The notes: a model not told the origin generated them from the letters alone. A stretch of 64,000 nt of DNA from MGML01 sp034416335 (GCA_034416335.1 DAOULV010000001.1:196974-260973), one strand, 5' to 3'. Positions 17,109-26,669 are shown, numbered from the stretch's first letter. A program made the numbers and translations.

Positions 17109-17777
17109 TTATAGGTTAAGTAATCTCACATTATCTTGATTACCGAATTTTATATTCACAAGTGTTTGATCGGAAGCAGGCTCTTCACTTTGGACTATAA
17201 GATAGCATCTACTCAAATTAAGATGGATTTCTTTATTACTATCCCTATAGTTAATCAACTTTTGTGCTGTTTCATATCTGATGGGTTGTCTGCATTGTAC
17301 AGTATCCCAATGAAAATGTTGTAAAATAAAAGAGTCTTCGCTTGTAATGGAATCAAGGCATGGCATTCCGTCAATTACTAATACTCCCTTAACTCCAATT
17401 ATTTGCACGGGAAAGATTGCGCAATTTTTTACTTTTACTAAAATATCTATATATGGTTCTGTTGAGCTTATATGAAATTCATAATCTACACTTAATATTT
17501 GTATTCTATCTGATATATGAGTCCTATCATCAGTAAGTGCTGACTCAAGCCAAGATGTAATGGCTTTCTTTTCTCCATTACTGATATAAAAAGGACTTCT
17601 AATCCTGACCGGTATCACTTTTTTAATAACCCTCCTATTATAAAAAGCTAATAAGATAAACCAAAGACCCCATATTATAATAGAAGTTATCCAACTACTG
17701 TTACCCACCGGACTAACTTCAATCCCCAAGAAAGGCAATGTAAGAAGCACTGACAAGATAATATGCTGTCTATCCAT
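17109..17777 (-). CDS. Hypothetical membrane protein
   Basis: A 222-residue protein not assigned to a family. The first 50 residues hold two hydrophobic segments (IILSVLLTLPFLGI and WITSIIIWGLWFILLAF), followed by a basic stretch (RRVIKKVIPVRIR). The rest is a soluble domain rich in beta-prone residues, with no recognizable catalytic motif. It is AT-rich and lies in the accessory region between recA and the broken GmrSD-like gene. It may be a small membrane-tethered protein of a defence or stress locus, but that is only context. Confidence 0.5.
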   Translation of the reverse strand: MDRQHIILSVLLTLPFLGIEVSPVGNSSWITSIIIWGLWFILLAFYNRRVIKKVIPVRIRSPFYISNGEKKAITSWLESALTDDRTHISDRIQILSVDYEFHISSTEPYIDILVKVKNCAIFPVQIIGVKGVLVIDGMPCLDSITSEDSFILQHFHWDTVQCRQPIRYETAQKLINYRDSNKEIHLNLSRCYLIVQSEEPASDQTLVNIKFGNQDNVRLLNL

Positions 17778-17856
17778 TCAATATGCTGTATGTGATATAG
17801 TAAATTGATTATGCATTATATCACCCTTTGTATGAAGTACATAAACCCGTTATAAA

Positions 17857-18047
17857 TCACCTTTGTTGGTTAATTTCCCATTTATTTCCGCACGATTTAC
17901 ACACATAAGTATGGGTATGCGGTGAAACTGTCCCATCTTTCTTACATATCCTCTTGAAGTCATCTGGTCACGTGGGACGTTTACCAGATCGTTTTTACAT
18001 TTTGGGTAATATTTCACATCAGGTTGTGGCCCAGGTTTATTTGCCAT
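17857..18047 (-). pseudogene. Frameshifted zinc-ribbon protein
   Basis: Reading from the ATG at 18047 (AAGGAG six bases upstream) gives MANKPGPQPDVKYYPKCKNDLVNVPRD and then goes out of frame at an A-run near 17948. Moving one frame there restores a zinc-ribbon end: KDGTVSPHTHTYVCKSCG, then NKWEINQQR and TGA at 17857-17859. One base is therefore missing from the AGAAAG stretch. The first CxxC is also damaged: it reads YPKC where a Cys is expected. Two separate lesions favour a true pseudogene over a sequencing slip. The intact protein would be a 60-odd-residue zinc-binding protein of unknown role. Confidence 0.62.
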
Positions 18048-18287
18048 CATTATCTCCTTATGCAAATAATGGTCGTAGTTGAAATGCCATAATCCCCGTG
18101 ACCTTTTTCGTCATTCCAAACTAGGCTGGAATCAAGAAAATCAACGATTAAAAACCTTACTCATCAGTTATGTAGTATAGGTGTAAACTCACTCTTATTG
18201 ATAAGACTCCACCTTTGGTAAATCCTTAGCTTTTGCGTAGGACGAGCCTTGCCTAAATAGCTTATCCTTCCTAATCTTTGCCATTTG

Positions 18288-20053
18288 CTACTTCTCTGTT
18301 TCTGCGTGACCGATCGACTCACCGAGTCTCTTTACTATAAGGAATTCTCTTTCCTCAATGAATTGTTCAAAATTTTCAAATTTCCACAACTCAGGGCTAT
18401 CTGGTATTAAATGTCGTTTTAAAAATCTGGAATTTCTCGTTTCGATCCATTTCTCAAACGTTGTATTAGATTTTTCTTCGTTTTCATGAGCTAATAACAA
18501 CTCCAAGTTTCCTACTCTGTCCTTGAGCTGGTTAAATCTATACCATTTCGTGTCATCAAAACCAGCTTCTCTCATTGCACGGAGATTAAATAGCGACTGG
18601 GGAAAAATATGATCCTTATGATACGGAATCACTCCCCAGTTATTATCATCATATAAAATAGATAAAGCTAAAAATGACAACCGCTGCGAATACATAATGC
18701 TGAGATAACTATCTAGAGCATCATCGTCAAAGTACGATTGTCTACCAGATTTTGCGATTTCTTTATTTATCTCAGAGAGAACGAAATCTTCCGAACTTGC
18801 ATTTTTCTGCAGGACATTTCTGATATTAGTAAGGATACTGTCAGAAGATCCTCCAAATACATTATTTAATAGAGAAGCTGTAAACCATCTACGAATCAAA
18901 GCAGTATTTTCAATATCAAATTCACTCTCTCCCATTAATGTCAGATGTGGATGTTGAATTAAATAATAAGCTATTGGTATTAATGCGTTAGCACTTGTGA
19001 GAGTATCTCGATCGATTCCAAACTTATTAGTGAGATTGATAGTCCTTTCGACCGCACTCTTAATTTTTTCCCATTTACTTTGAATAAGAGTTAGGTTTGC
19101 GTTGTTAAAATTTTGAACTTTATATGCGACTGGAAGATCAGATAATACTAGACACGATTTCATTATGAAATCTTCATCTAAGTTATTTTTCTAAGAAGAT
19201 CATCATTTAGACGGTCGACGAAATTGTAAATTTCTTCTCTAGCATTTACGCCTTTCCATTTTGATGTAATCATTGACAGCAATAGATTTGATTTACTTAA
19301 TTTCGTACCGCCTTCATTGGCTCGGACGAAGATATCCAATACACGGTCATAATCTTGGTCATTTTCTGTGTAATAAGAAATCACATCATCCTTCCATACA
19401 GCCCGATATAATCGTTCAAGATTGCGTTCAAAAATTGCTATTTGCCCCTTAGTAACGCTATCGTGTAATTTGTCTTTCTCGTCTTGTCTAAATTCGTAAA
19501 ACCTATCTTCATCGTCAAAGTCCAGTATCTTTCCAACTTTTATCCAATGATGCGATACATCGTTATCAGGTGGATTCTTTAAAAATGCAAATCCATAATG
19601 TATACCGGATTCTCCATCTTCAATTTCGCTTCTTGGATCCACAAGTAAGTCCAGGTAAAGGCGTTGCTTTATCCAAGCAATCGGATTGTCCCATTTTTTA
19701 TACTTTACCTTTGTCGTGTAACTGCCTTTAAGACCTATAATCAATGATGTTAATCTCTGTTGGCCATCAAGAATAAGAGTTAAATCATGAATACCATCGA
19801 TACTTGCTAGCTCATTGTGTGTTCCTCCATAGGAAGCATTTTCGATAAATTTATAAACTTCCCAGTTATCTCGATTTTTATCGTCTAATTCCCAGAATAG
19901 AAACGAACTAATAGGATAACCTCTCATAATTGAATCGAAGAGAGATACAATTTGATTCTGACTCCAAACGAACTCACGTTGAATTGCTGGTAAAAAATAT
20001 TGATTGTTCAAACGTTTAATCACTGCAGCGATATTATCTGATCTATACGACAT
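18288..20053 (-). pseudogene. DUF262/HNH (GmrSD-like) protein split by a frameshift
   Basis: Two consecutive reading frames (20053-19178 and 19163-18288) together make one protein of nearly 590 residues. The first part has the DUF262 domain: QREFVWSQNQIVSLFDSI near residue 25 and the DGQQRLTSL motif near residue 95. The second ends in a DUF1524-like HNH nuclease motif (HKDHIFPQSLF) and a KDRVGNLELL segment. At the junction, adding one A to the A5 run near 19185 joins LLRK to NNLDEDFIMKSC in frame. GmrSD-type proteins are type IV restriction enzymes that cut modified DNA. Here the gene is either inactive or misread at one base. AT-rich, consistent with a mobile defence gene. Confidence 0.72.
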
Positions 20054-20229
20054 ATTCTTTTGTCCTTTCTATGGATTCAGAAAAGCACGTATTATATTTT
20101 CGCATGAGAATTAGAAGTGACGTTTTGGTTCTTCATATGGTGTATTCAATAGAGGATTATACCTCCGGTTAGATCTTTTCAATTATGCCGATTATACACC
20201 CCCTATCTCATACGAACAACACATAATCA

Positions 20230-20410
20230 TTATTAGAGATTGCCACGCCTCGGCTGTTGACGCCGAGTCTCGCAATGACAGCGAGGGGACGGATTGCCGC
20301 GGGCTTCGCCCTCGCAATGACCCGCTTACGCTAAGGCTGCGGCGGGTAAACAGGAGACTGATTCGTCCTTCGACAAGCTCAGGACGAACGGGGGAAGGCG
20401 GAGAATCTCT
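20230..20410. repeat. Dispersed repeat cluster
   Basis: The gap 20054-20708 has no gene. It holds an ATTGCCACGCCTCGGCTG-type unit with TCGCAATGACAGCGA (about 20237-20284), a CGCAATGACCCGCTTACGCT unit and the CGTCCTTCGACAAGCTCAGG unit (about 20365-20393). A palindromic CTCTCCCTTCCC/GGGAGAGGGAGA element lies at about 20571-20598. Confidence 0.75.
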
Positions 20411-20708
20411 TAATGACAGTGGTGGGAGAATAACGTAAAGAAGACCTACAGGCTGGTCACCAGCCACCGTCAATTTCAATTTCCATCCCCCGACTCCTTG
20501 CCCTCTCAAACTGCCGTTCCATTTCATTAACAAATGATCCTTGATTGACTTGAATCCTCTTTTTAAGTCTCTCCCTTCCCTTATTAAGGGAGAGGGAGAC
20601 GGAAGAGGGTTGGGTTTATATTAACGACATAACTCCATTGCCCCTGTGGAACACCTGTGCTATTCTGCCCTTAGACCCGTAAATCCCTCACACTAAAGGA
20701 ATAGCACT

Positions 20709-21092
20709 ATGGAAACTGTACCGAAAAAAAAGCGCTCCCGCAGGCGCCCCGGCGGCCAGCCGGGCAATACCAACGCCCGTAAACACGGCTTCTACTCCGA
20801 TACCCTCACCCCCGCTGAACACGAAAATTACCTTGTCCTCACCGGGGTACAGGACCTCGATTCCGAAATGGCCGTGTTCCACGCGAAGTACCGCACTATC
20901 TTTGAAAACGGGTCGCTCACCCCTCAGGCGATTGAAGCGGCTTCGAAATACCTGGCCGGCTACTACCGTAAAAAGTTCAACCTCAATAAATCGGACACGG
21001 GCGATGTCAGAGATGTCGTTGCCAAAATACTGGAATACCACGCCGCCATTTTAACGTTGCAGCCCGGTTCGTTTGGTCTGGAAAACGAATGA
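20709..21092 (+). CDS. Conserved hypothetical protein (phage/mobile-element type)
   Basis: A 127-residue basic protein. The N-terminus (PKKKRSRRRPGGQPGN followed by TNARKHGFYS) matches a motif common in small proteins encoded beside phage terminase or transposon genes, probably nucleic-acid binding. The rest is helical, with a conserved-looking LTPAEHENYLVL segment. No catalytic motif is visible. AAAGGA lies about eight bases before the ATG. It stands alone between repeat-rich gaps and may be a leftover of a mobile element. Function unknown. Confidence 0.6.
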   Translation: METVPKKKRSRRRPGGQPGNTNARKHGFYSDTLTPAEHENYLVLTGVQDLDSEMAVFHAKYRTIFENGSLTPQAIEAASKYLAGYYRKKFNLNKSDTGDVRDVVAKILEYHAAILTLQPGSFGLENE

Positions 21093-21267
21093 AAACAAAA
21101 AAACGACTCGTATGTACTTTAACAATTGAAATCCTGTTTCAATGAAGCCGTCAGGCTCGGAAAAGGCTGATTTGAAACTTGAAAAAGTCCCGGGTTAAAA
21201 CGAATCGGCTCCTCTCGAATTCCCCGGCGCAGGTTCTTTGTGGTATTTGATTAACAGTGTTGAAATC

Positions 21268-21450
21268 CTAAAGAATTTCGGCGATGTCACTGACATTGAT
21301 TTCCAGCATCTTGACGCTGGAGAGAATGCGGTCGACGTTTTTATCGACGGCCTGGATGCCGCCGGACATTTCCTTCAGTTCCTGGGCTTCTTTTTTGATA
21401 AGGGCTATTTTTTCGGCCATTTCTTTAATATTTTCTACATCAGCAGTCAC
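21268..21450 (-). CDS. Small coiled-coil protein downstream of the CoA-ligase gene
   Basis: A 60-residue acidic protein starting at GTG 21450, with GGGAG nine bases upstream. It lies 33 bases after the CoA-ligase gene on the same strand, so the two are probably co-transcribed. The sequence is helical with heptad-like Leu, Ile and Met spacing (AEKIALIKKEAQELKEM, then VDRILSSVKMLEINV), suggesting a coiled coil. No family is recognized. Confidence 0.5.
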   Translation of the reverse strand: MTADVENIKEMAEKIALIKKEAQELKEMSGGIQAVDKNVDRILSSVKMLEINVSDIAEIL

Positions 21451-21483
21451 TTTTCAGTACTCCCGTCTCAGTTATTTCTATGG

Positions 21484-22821
21484 TTAATGGGCGTCCCTGC
21501 GCAGGTCCTTGAACCTCTTTGCCTTCGTTTCGTACCTGGGCAGCGACCCGGGAGAGGTGAAATACAGGTCGTATCTCAGGCTGGTCTTGTCCCTGAGCTG
21601 CCGGGTCAACTCGTCCCTGATGGACTCCAGTTCTTTCTCGTATTCGGGCGGCAGCTCCACTTTGAGCGAGATGTTATCGATATCACCTTTCTTGGTAACC
21701 TCTACCTCGTATTCGTCACCGAGCTGAGGTATCGCCCTGACCACTTCCTCGATTGCGGCGGGCGCCAGGAGGACGCCTTTTACCTTGGTGATGTCGTCGG
21801 CGCGTCCCGTAACACCGCCCGGAACAAGGCGGAAGGTACGACCGCACCGGCATGTCTCCGGCGGTCCCAGCTCGATTATATCCTTTGAATCGAACCTGAC
21901 GCAGGGGTGGGCGTACCGGTCGAAGGTGGTAATCACCATGCTGCCTTTCCTGCCCGGTTCGGTGATAAGTTCGCCGGTCTCGACGTCCTCTATCTCGACA
22001 AGGTGAAAACCTTCGTGAATGTGCAGTCCGCACTGGGCTTCGCACTCGTAACCCCAGTGGCCTATCTCGGTAGCGCCGACCTGGTCGTAGACTTTCGCTC
22101 CCCAGGCTTCCTCCATACGCTTTTTGGTCGCCGGGATGCTGCCGCCGGGTTCGCCGGCAACGACTATCTTCCTTACTTCCAGGTCCTTCGCCGGGTCGAT
22201 GCCCAGCTTCCTGGCGGTGTCAGCCATACCGAGAACGTAAGTCGGCGTCGCCATAAGAGCCGTCGCCTTTAGCTCCTGTATTTTCAGTATACGGGCTTCG
22301 GTATTCAGAACGCCGCCGGGGACTACTTCGCAGCCAAGTTTCTCCGCAGCGTAATGTCCCGCCCAGAAGGCTATGTTTATGCTGTAGCCGAACGGCATAA
22401 ATACCCTGTCATATTCCCGGATGCCGTAAGCGTACAGCGCGTACGCCCAGGATTCAGCCGACCAGTCCCAGTCCTGCCACGTTTCGGGGTGGTACACCGG
22501 CTGTCCGGTCGTCCCGCTGGTCTGGCGGTACTCGGTTACTTCTTCGATAGGCACGGAAAGTATCGTCCCGTACGGGAAAGGCTCGCGTTTCTGGATATCT
22601 CTCAGCATCGCCTTGTCTGTTTTGGGGACCTTTTTTATGTCGTCGAACGACTTTATATCGCCCGGCTCGAGACCGGCATCCTTATACAACCCGTGATAAA
22701 ACGGTGAATTCTCATAAGCCCATTTGAAGATGTTCCTGAACTTTATGAGCTGATATTGGCGCAGCTTCTCGAGGGGCATCGTCTCCATTATCGGGTTCCA
22801 GTATTTGTCGGTACCTTTCAT
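21484..22821 (-). CDS. paaK: Phenylacetate-CoA ligase family protein
   Basis: A 445-residue AMP-forming ligase of the PaaK family, which activates aryl acids with ATP and CoA. The phosphate-binding loop reads RQTSGTTGQPVYHP (about residues 97-110). The acid and adenylate region is YDQVGATEIGHWGYEC, and the C-terminal part has GRADDITKVKGVLLAPAAIE, typical of the family hinge. Length is normal. AGGAGA lies six bases before the ATG. The true acid cannot be read from the sequence; phenylacetate or another aromatic acid is inferred from the family. It is followed by a small coiled-coil gene. Confidence 0.88.
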   Translation of the reverse strand: MKGTDKYWNPIMETMPLEKLRQYQLIKFRNIFKWAYENSPFYHGLYKDAGLEPGDIKSFDDIKKVPKTDKAMLRDIQKREPFPYGTILSVPIEEVTEYRQTSGTTGQPVYHPETWQDWDWSAESWAYALYAYGIREYDRVFMPFGYSINIAFWAGHYAAEKLGCEVVPGGVLNTEARILKIQELKATALMATPTYVLGMADTARKLGIDPAKDLEVRKIVVAGEPGGSIPATKKRMEEAWGAKVYDQVGATEIGHWGYECEAQCGLHIHEGFHLVEIEDVETGELITEPGRKGSMVITTFDRYAHPCVRFDSKDIIELGPPETCRCGRTFRLVPGGVTGRADDITKVKGVLLAPAAIEEVVRAIPQLGDEYEVEVTKKGDIDNISLKVELPPEYEKELESIRDELTRQLRDKTSLRYDLYFTSPGSLPRYETKAKRFKDLRRDAH

Positions 22822-22889
22822 ACAACGTCTCCTGTCTTCAGAACGCTATTTTACACTTTAATAATTGAGGTTGTGAATGTCAATCGGAT

Positions 22890-23605
22890 GGGTTTGTCCT
22901 TCGACAGGCTCAGGACGAACGGGAGAAGGCGGAGTCTCGCGATGATCCGCCTGCGCCAGGGCTTTGACGGGCAAACCGGAGTGTGGATTCCCGCTCAACA
23001 GATTTATAAACATAGATTAAGGAAGGGCGGGAATGACAGAAGGGGGGAGTAAATAAGAGAGAGGGGCGGAGCCCCTCTCTCAAACTCTTTCCCCTTGTAT
23101 GTTAAGGGGGTGAACCGAGGATCACAACCAGGTTCGATTGTAGAGATTGCCACGCCTCGGCTATTGACGCCGAGTCTCGCAATGACAGCGAAAGATGGAT
23201 TGCCACGGGCTTCGCCCTCGCAATGACGGAGATAGGTACATCCTTCGACAGGCTCAGGACGAACGGGAGAAAGCGGAATCTCGTAATGACCCGCCTACGT
23301 TAAAACTTCGGAGGACAAGTGTTTCGGTGGGCGAGCAGGAGATGGGTTCATCCTTCGACAGGCTCAGGACGAACGGGAGAAGGCGGAGTCTCGCAATGAC
23401 CTGCCTACGCCAAGGCTTCGGCGGGCGGGCAGGAGATGGGTTCGTCCTTCGACAGGCTCAGGACGAACGGGAGAAGGCGGAGATAGTCAGGGATCCTCTG
23501 AAGAAATTCCCTCTCCCCATCGTGGGAGAGGGTTAGAGTGAGGGGGCTACGTGCAAATCGCTGCTTTTCACCCTCACCTATCCTCTCCCGTCGAGGGAGA
23601 GGAAT
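22890..23605. repeat. Large dispersed-repeat cluster
   Basis: The 0.86-kb gap before the amidohydrolase gene holds no gene. It contains four direct copies of the CCTTCGACAGGCTCAGGACG unit (near 22899, 23242, 23352 and 23445) and the CACGCCTCGGCTATTGACGC unit (about 23145). GAGAGGGGC-GGA-GCCCCTCTC lies at about 23061-23083, and facing CTCTCCC/GGGAGAGG palindromes at about 23508-23603. The copies are interspersed with CGCAATGACC-type units, so the region is a mosaic of several repeat families. Unit spacing is irregular, so it is not a CRISPR array. Confidence 0.85.
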
Positions 23606-23624
23606 GTCCCGATCAATAGCTGAA

Positions 23625-23653
23625 TTGACGCTATGGAGACTACATGCTACACT
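23625..23653 (+). promoter_or_regulatory. Promoter of the amidohydrolase gene
   Basis: A TTGACG -35 box (23625-23630) and TACACT -10 box (23648-23653) are separated by 17 bases. Transcription would start near 23660, which rules out the in-frame ATG at 23633 and supports the start at 23684. Confidence 0.65.
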
Positions 23654-23683
23654 GCCAGCATCATTTGGAGTGAGGGTCTGCGT

Positions 23684-24667
23684 ATGATTATCGATATGGA
23701 ACACCACCTGGCAACTCTTGATAAACTGGAAAAGGGGGAAAGCGAGTCGGGCAAGGTCTGCGAACGCTACTGGGATACGGACGGTAAGATGAAAATAAGG
23801 TCGTTCGAGGAAGCAGGACGGGCCGGGTCTCACCTGGAGTTTATGGATGCCGCCGGAATCGACATCGCTCTGCTGACAACCAATCCTATAATCACCCTCG
23901 ACCAGTGCCAGAGGTGGAATGATTTCTGCGCCGGCATCGTTCGTGAGAACCCTGATCGGTTCGTCGGATTCGCAACGGTCCCACCTCTCGGCGGTAAACC
24001 CGCCTTCGATGAACTCGATAGAGCGGTTACGGAGCTTGGTCTTAAGGGTGTGCATATCTGGACCTGGAATGACGGTCGGGCGCTGGATTCCCGCGAAATG
24101 TGGCCTTTTTACGAAAAAGCATCGGAGCTGGGCATACCGGTCGATGTTCACGTTACCTTGGAGCCACCCGGACTGGACTCTCTGCATGCCTCGTATGCCC
24201 TGTACTACGTCATGGCACGCGAACTCGATATGTGTGCGGCTGTACTGAAAGTGTGTCTGGGAGGGGTCCTCGAAGACTTTCCCGGTCTGGTAATGATAAT
24301 GAACCATTTCGGCGGGGGTGTTTCAGCCGTCCTGGAGAGGCTGGATGCCTATATGGGATACGTTGGTCCCGGCTGTCCCAGCCTTTACCAGGGAGAGCCT
24401 CTTATCAGCAGACCATGGCGGGAGTACTTCGACAAGCTGTACTTCAATATGGCAGGCAGGGAAATCGGTATGGCGGCGGTACAAAGCGCGCTTACCAATA
24501 TCAGTCCGCAAAAACTTATGTTCGGCAGCGACTGGCCGTTTAACTACGATCGAAATCCAGCCGGTGCGGCTCAATATATAGAAGAAATACGAAAACTTGC
24601 TCTGCCTGCGGAAGACATCGAAGATATGCTCGGCGGAAACGCTGCCCGACTGCTGGGTATCCGGTAA
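23684..24667 (+). CDS. Amidohydrolase family protein (ACMSD-like)
   Basis: A 327-residue TIM-barrel metal-dependent hydrolase or decarboxylase of the amidohydrolase_2 group. The N-terminal metal site reads IDMEHHL where relatives have a DxHxH pattern. Further markers are VDVHVTLEPPG (a His in the barrel), MNHFGGG and the late Asp in FGSDWPF. Relatives decarboxylate aromatic acids (ACMSD, gamma-resorcylate decarboxylase), so a role in aromatic acid turnover is possible, but the substrate is unknown. The ATG at 23684 is chosen because GAGGG lies seven bases upstream and a promoter ends just before it. Confidence 0.82.
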   Translation: MIIDMEHHLATLDKLEKGESESGKVCERYWDTDGKMKIRSFEEAGRAGSHLEFMDAAGIDIALLTTNPIITLDQCQRWNDFCAGIVRENPDRFVGFATVPPLGGKPAFDELDRAVTELGLKGVHIWTWNDGRALDSREMWPFYEKASELGIPVDVHVTLEPPGLDSLHASYALYYVMARELDMCAAVLKVCLGGVLEDFPGLVMIMNHFGGGVSAVLERLDAYMGYVGPGCPSLYQGEPLISRPWREYFDKLYFNMAGREIGMAAVQSALTNISPQKLMFGSDWPFNYDRNPAGAAQYIEEIRKLALPAEDIEDMLGGNAARLLGIR

Positions 24668-24736
24668 GGATTTACCTTTCCTGCCGGACGGTGCTACAAT
24701 TCTGTAAAATATATGAGATAAAGAAGGGGCTGAATA

Positions 24737-25381
24737 ATGGCTGATGAGAAAGAAAATTACCTGAAAGCTCTTTATACGGTAGCGGCGGATGTTAACTCGG
24801 AACGCGAACCCGACGGTGTTTTACATTCCATCGTGAAAGACGTAACCGCTGCTCTTAATGCTAAAGGCTGTTCCCTTATCCTGCTTTCCGCTGACAGGAA
24901 AACGCTGCTGCATACCGCTACGTACGGATTGAGCGATGAATACGTTGATAAAGGCCCGCTTCTGGCAGATAAGAGTATATCGCAGGTGATGACAGGCGAG
25001 GTTGTAACTGTCCTGGATTCTAAGAACGACAGCAGGGTACAGTATCCTGAGTTAAAAGAGGAAGAAGGGATCGAGTCCATCCTGTCGGTGCCGATGAATT
25101 TGAGGGGAGAAATTATCGGCGTTGTCAGGGTATATACATCGGAAAAGCACGAATTTACCGATGACGAGATATACTTTGTACAGGCTGTAGCTAACCTCGG
25201 CGCCATTGCGCTTGAAAACGCGCGCCTGTATGAATCCATCCACAAGAATTACGAAGAGTTGAGGCAGGAGATGCTCGAATGGCGTACCTCGATGGCTTCC
25301 ACCGGGACTCCCAGGAGTATGTGGTTTATGCGTCACAGCCACGACCAGCACCTGCCCGGCGGCAACCCGGGTACGAACTAG
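24737..25381 (+). CDS. GAF-domain protein
   Basis: A 214-residue cytoplasmic protein with one GAF domain (about residues 10-165: VTAALNAKGCSLILLS, SVPMNLRGEIIGVVRVYT, ENARLYESI). GAF domains bind small ligands or sense redox. No output domain such as a kinase, GGDEF or HTH follows; instead there is a 45-residue tail with a WFMRHSHDQHLPGG stretch rich in His. It may act as a stand-alone sensor or partner of another protein. The AAGGGG site precedes the ATG. It sits between an amidohydrolase and the reductive-dehalogenase-like gene. Confidence 0.78.
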   Translation: MADEKENYLKALYTVAADVNSEREPDGVLHSIVKDVTAALNAKGCSLILLSADRKTLLHTATYGLSDEYVDKGPLLADKSISQVMTGEVVTVLDSKNDSRVQYPELKEEEGIESILSVPMNLRGEIIGVVRVYTSEKHEFTDDEIYFVQAVANLGAIALENARLYESIHKNYEELRQEMLEWRTSMASTGTPRSMWFMRHSHDQHLPGGNPGTN

Positions 25382-25395
25382 ATTAGATAAATATA

Positions 25396-25419
25396 CACGG
25401 CGGAGTTTGCTCCGCCGTG
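25396..25419 (+). terminator. GC-rich hairpin after the GAF gene
   Basis: CACGGCGGAG and CTCCGCCGTG form a perfect 10-bp stem with a TTTG loop, 14 bases after the stop codon. There is no clear T-tract, so termination is probable but not certain. Confidence 0.6.
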
Positions 25420-25467
25420 ATGTATTACTGAGATACTATCAGAATTGTCACAGGTAAGGAGCTGCGT

Positions 25468-26589
25468 ATGAGCACAGAATACTCGGGGATACTAGCCGGT
25501 AAGTATCGGCTCGGACCCTATCCGATGGAGAAGTTGAGGAGGGTAGAAGAACCTACTACCCGTATCACCGATTCCATCGAGAGATTCGACGAAAGGGAAA
25601 TGGCGTTCGCCCGTGCCAGGAGGGAAAATACCGGTTCTCCACCTGTCGCAGGCTCGACCATGCGGGGAGCGCCTACATCTCTGTCCATGACGCTGATGTC
25701 CGCCCTGAACCAGATAGGACCACCGCCCGGGATGGCGGCACAGTCCGGCGAACCTGCAGCGGAGAAGGTGAATTTGCCGGATGACCCCGTCGTGTTAAGC
25801 CGCCATATCAAGAGCGCCGCCTATTTTGTCGGTGCCGATATTGTCGGAATCTGCGAGCTTCCGCAGTGGGCGGTCTACAGCCATGATATGCGCGGTAATC
25901 CAATCGAATGTAATCATAAATATGCCGTATGTATTGCCGTCGACCAGGGGCTCGAAACAATGGAAGCCGCCGACGGCAACGACTGGATATCGGCTTCCCA
26001 GAGCGGTCGCGGCTATGCAATGTGCGGCTATATCGGCGGTATTATTGCGTCGTATATCAGAGCGCTGGGATACCCGGCAAAGCTCCATTCAATCAGGGGA
26101 TACGAGGTTGTCGTGCCGCCGCTGCTTATGCTGTCCGGAATAGGCGAACTCAGCCGGGCGAATATAGTGCTGAACCCGTTCCTCGGCCTCAGGTACAAGG
26201 CTTCGATAGTAACCACGGATTTGCCTCTTGAACCGGACAAGCCGGTTGATTTCGGTCTGCAGGACTTCTGTAATAAGTGTATGAAGTGCGCCGATGAGTG
26301 CCCTTCGCGGTCCATCTCCAAAGGGGATAAGTCGATAATTAACGGCTACGAGAGGTGGGAATTTAACAGCGAGACCTGTATGAAGTACCGGTTCCAGAAC
26401 CCGAAAGGTGTTTCCTGCGGTAAATGCATCAAGGTATGCCCGTGGAACAAGGTGGACGGATGGACTCACGACCTGGTGAGATGGATGATAGACCATACGC
26501 CGTTTATGAACGGGCTTTTCATCAAAATGGATGATGTCCTGGGTTACGGCAGGCCTGATTATGATAAGAAATGGTGGTTGGATCCATAA
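25468..26589 (+). CDS. Reductive dehalogenase-like protein without Tat signal
   Basis: A 373-residue protein resembling the catalytic subunit of corrinoid reductive dehalogenases (RdhA). Typical stretches are AAYFVGADIVGICEL, GYIGGIIASYIRALGYPA, VTTDLPLEPDKPVDFG, and two Fe-S motifs: CNKCMKCADECP, then a separate Cys with SCGKCIKVCPWNK. Together they would hold two 4Fe-4S clusters. Classical respiratory RdhA carries a twin-arginine signal and is paired with the membrane anchor RdhB. Here neither is present, so a cytoplasmic enzyme is inferred. The first 110 residues are unlike RdhA. QueG is a more distant alternative. AAGGAG lies six bases before the ATG. Confidence 0.82.
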   Translation: MSTEYSGILAGKYRLGPYPMEKLRRVEEPTTRITDSIERFDEREMAFARARRENTGSPPVAGSTMRGAPTSLSMTLMSALNQIGPPPGMAAQSGEPAAEKVNLPDDPVVLSRHIKSAAYFVGADIVGICELPQWAVYSHDMRGNPIECNHKYAVCIAVDQGLETMEAADGNDWISASQSGRGYAMCGYIGGIIASYIRALGYPAKLHSIRGYEVVVPPLLMLSGIGELSRANIVLNPFLGLRYKASIVTTDLPLEPDKPVDFGLQDFCNKCMKCADECPSRSISKGDKSIINGYERWEFNSETCMKYRFQNPKGVSCGKCIKVCPWNKVDGWTHDLVRWMIDHTPFMNGLFIKMDDVLGYGRPDYDKKWWLDP

Positions 26590-26600
26590 ATAATTCTTAT

Positions 26601-26630
26601 GTGACAGGATTCAGCCTGATACGGTATAAT
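26601..26630 (+). promoter_or_regulatory. Promoter of the selenoglutaredoxin gene
   Basis: GTGACA (26601-26606, five of six matches to the -35 consensus) and TATAAT (26625-26630) are separated by 18 bases. Transcription would start near 26637, about 33 bases before the ATG. Confidence 0.62.
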
Positions 26631-26669
26631 ATATCTATAAAAAAGATGTAAACACGCGGAGGTGTGAGA

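Noticed and set aside
21126..21142. TTGAAATCCTGTTTCAA palindrome as a CRISPR or att-type repeat
   Set aside because: Found once only in this window, with no array or integrase nearby.
21238..21888. Plus-strand reading frame of 216 codons
   Set aside because: Antisense to the CoA-ligase 3' end and the small coiled-coil gene, without motifs.
22890..23605. CRISPR array
   Set aside because: Repeats are spaced irregularly, occur in both orientations and are mixed with other repeat types; no constant-length spacers.
25468..26589. Epoxyqueuosine reductase QueG
   Set aside because: The Fe-S motifs and the VTTDLPLEPDKPVDFG and NGYERWEFNSETCMKY segments fit RdhA-like proteins better; QueG kept as a distant alternative.
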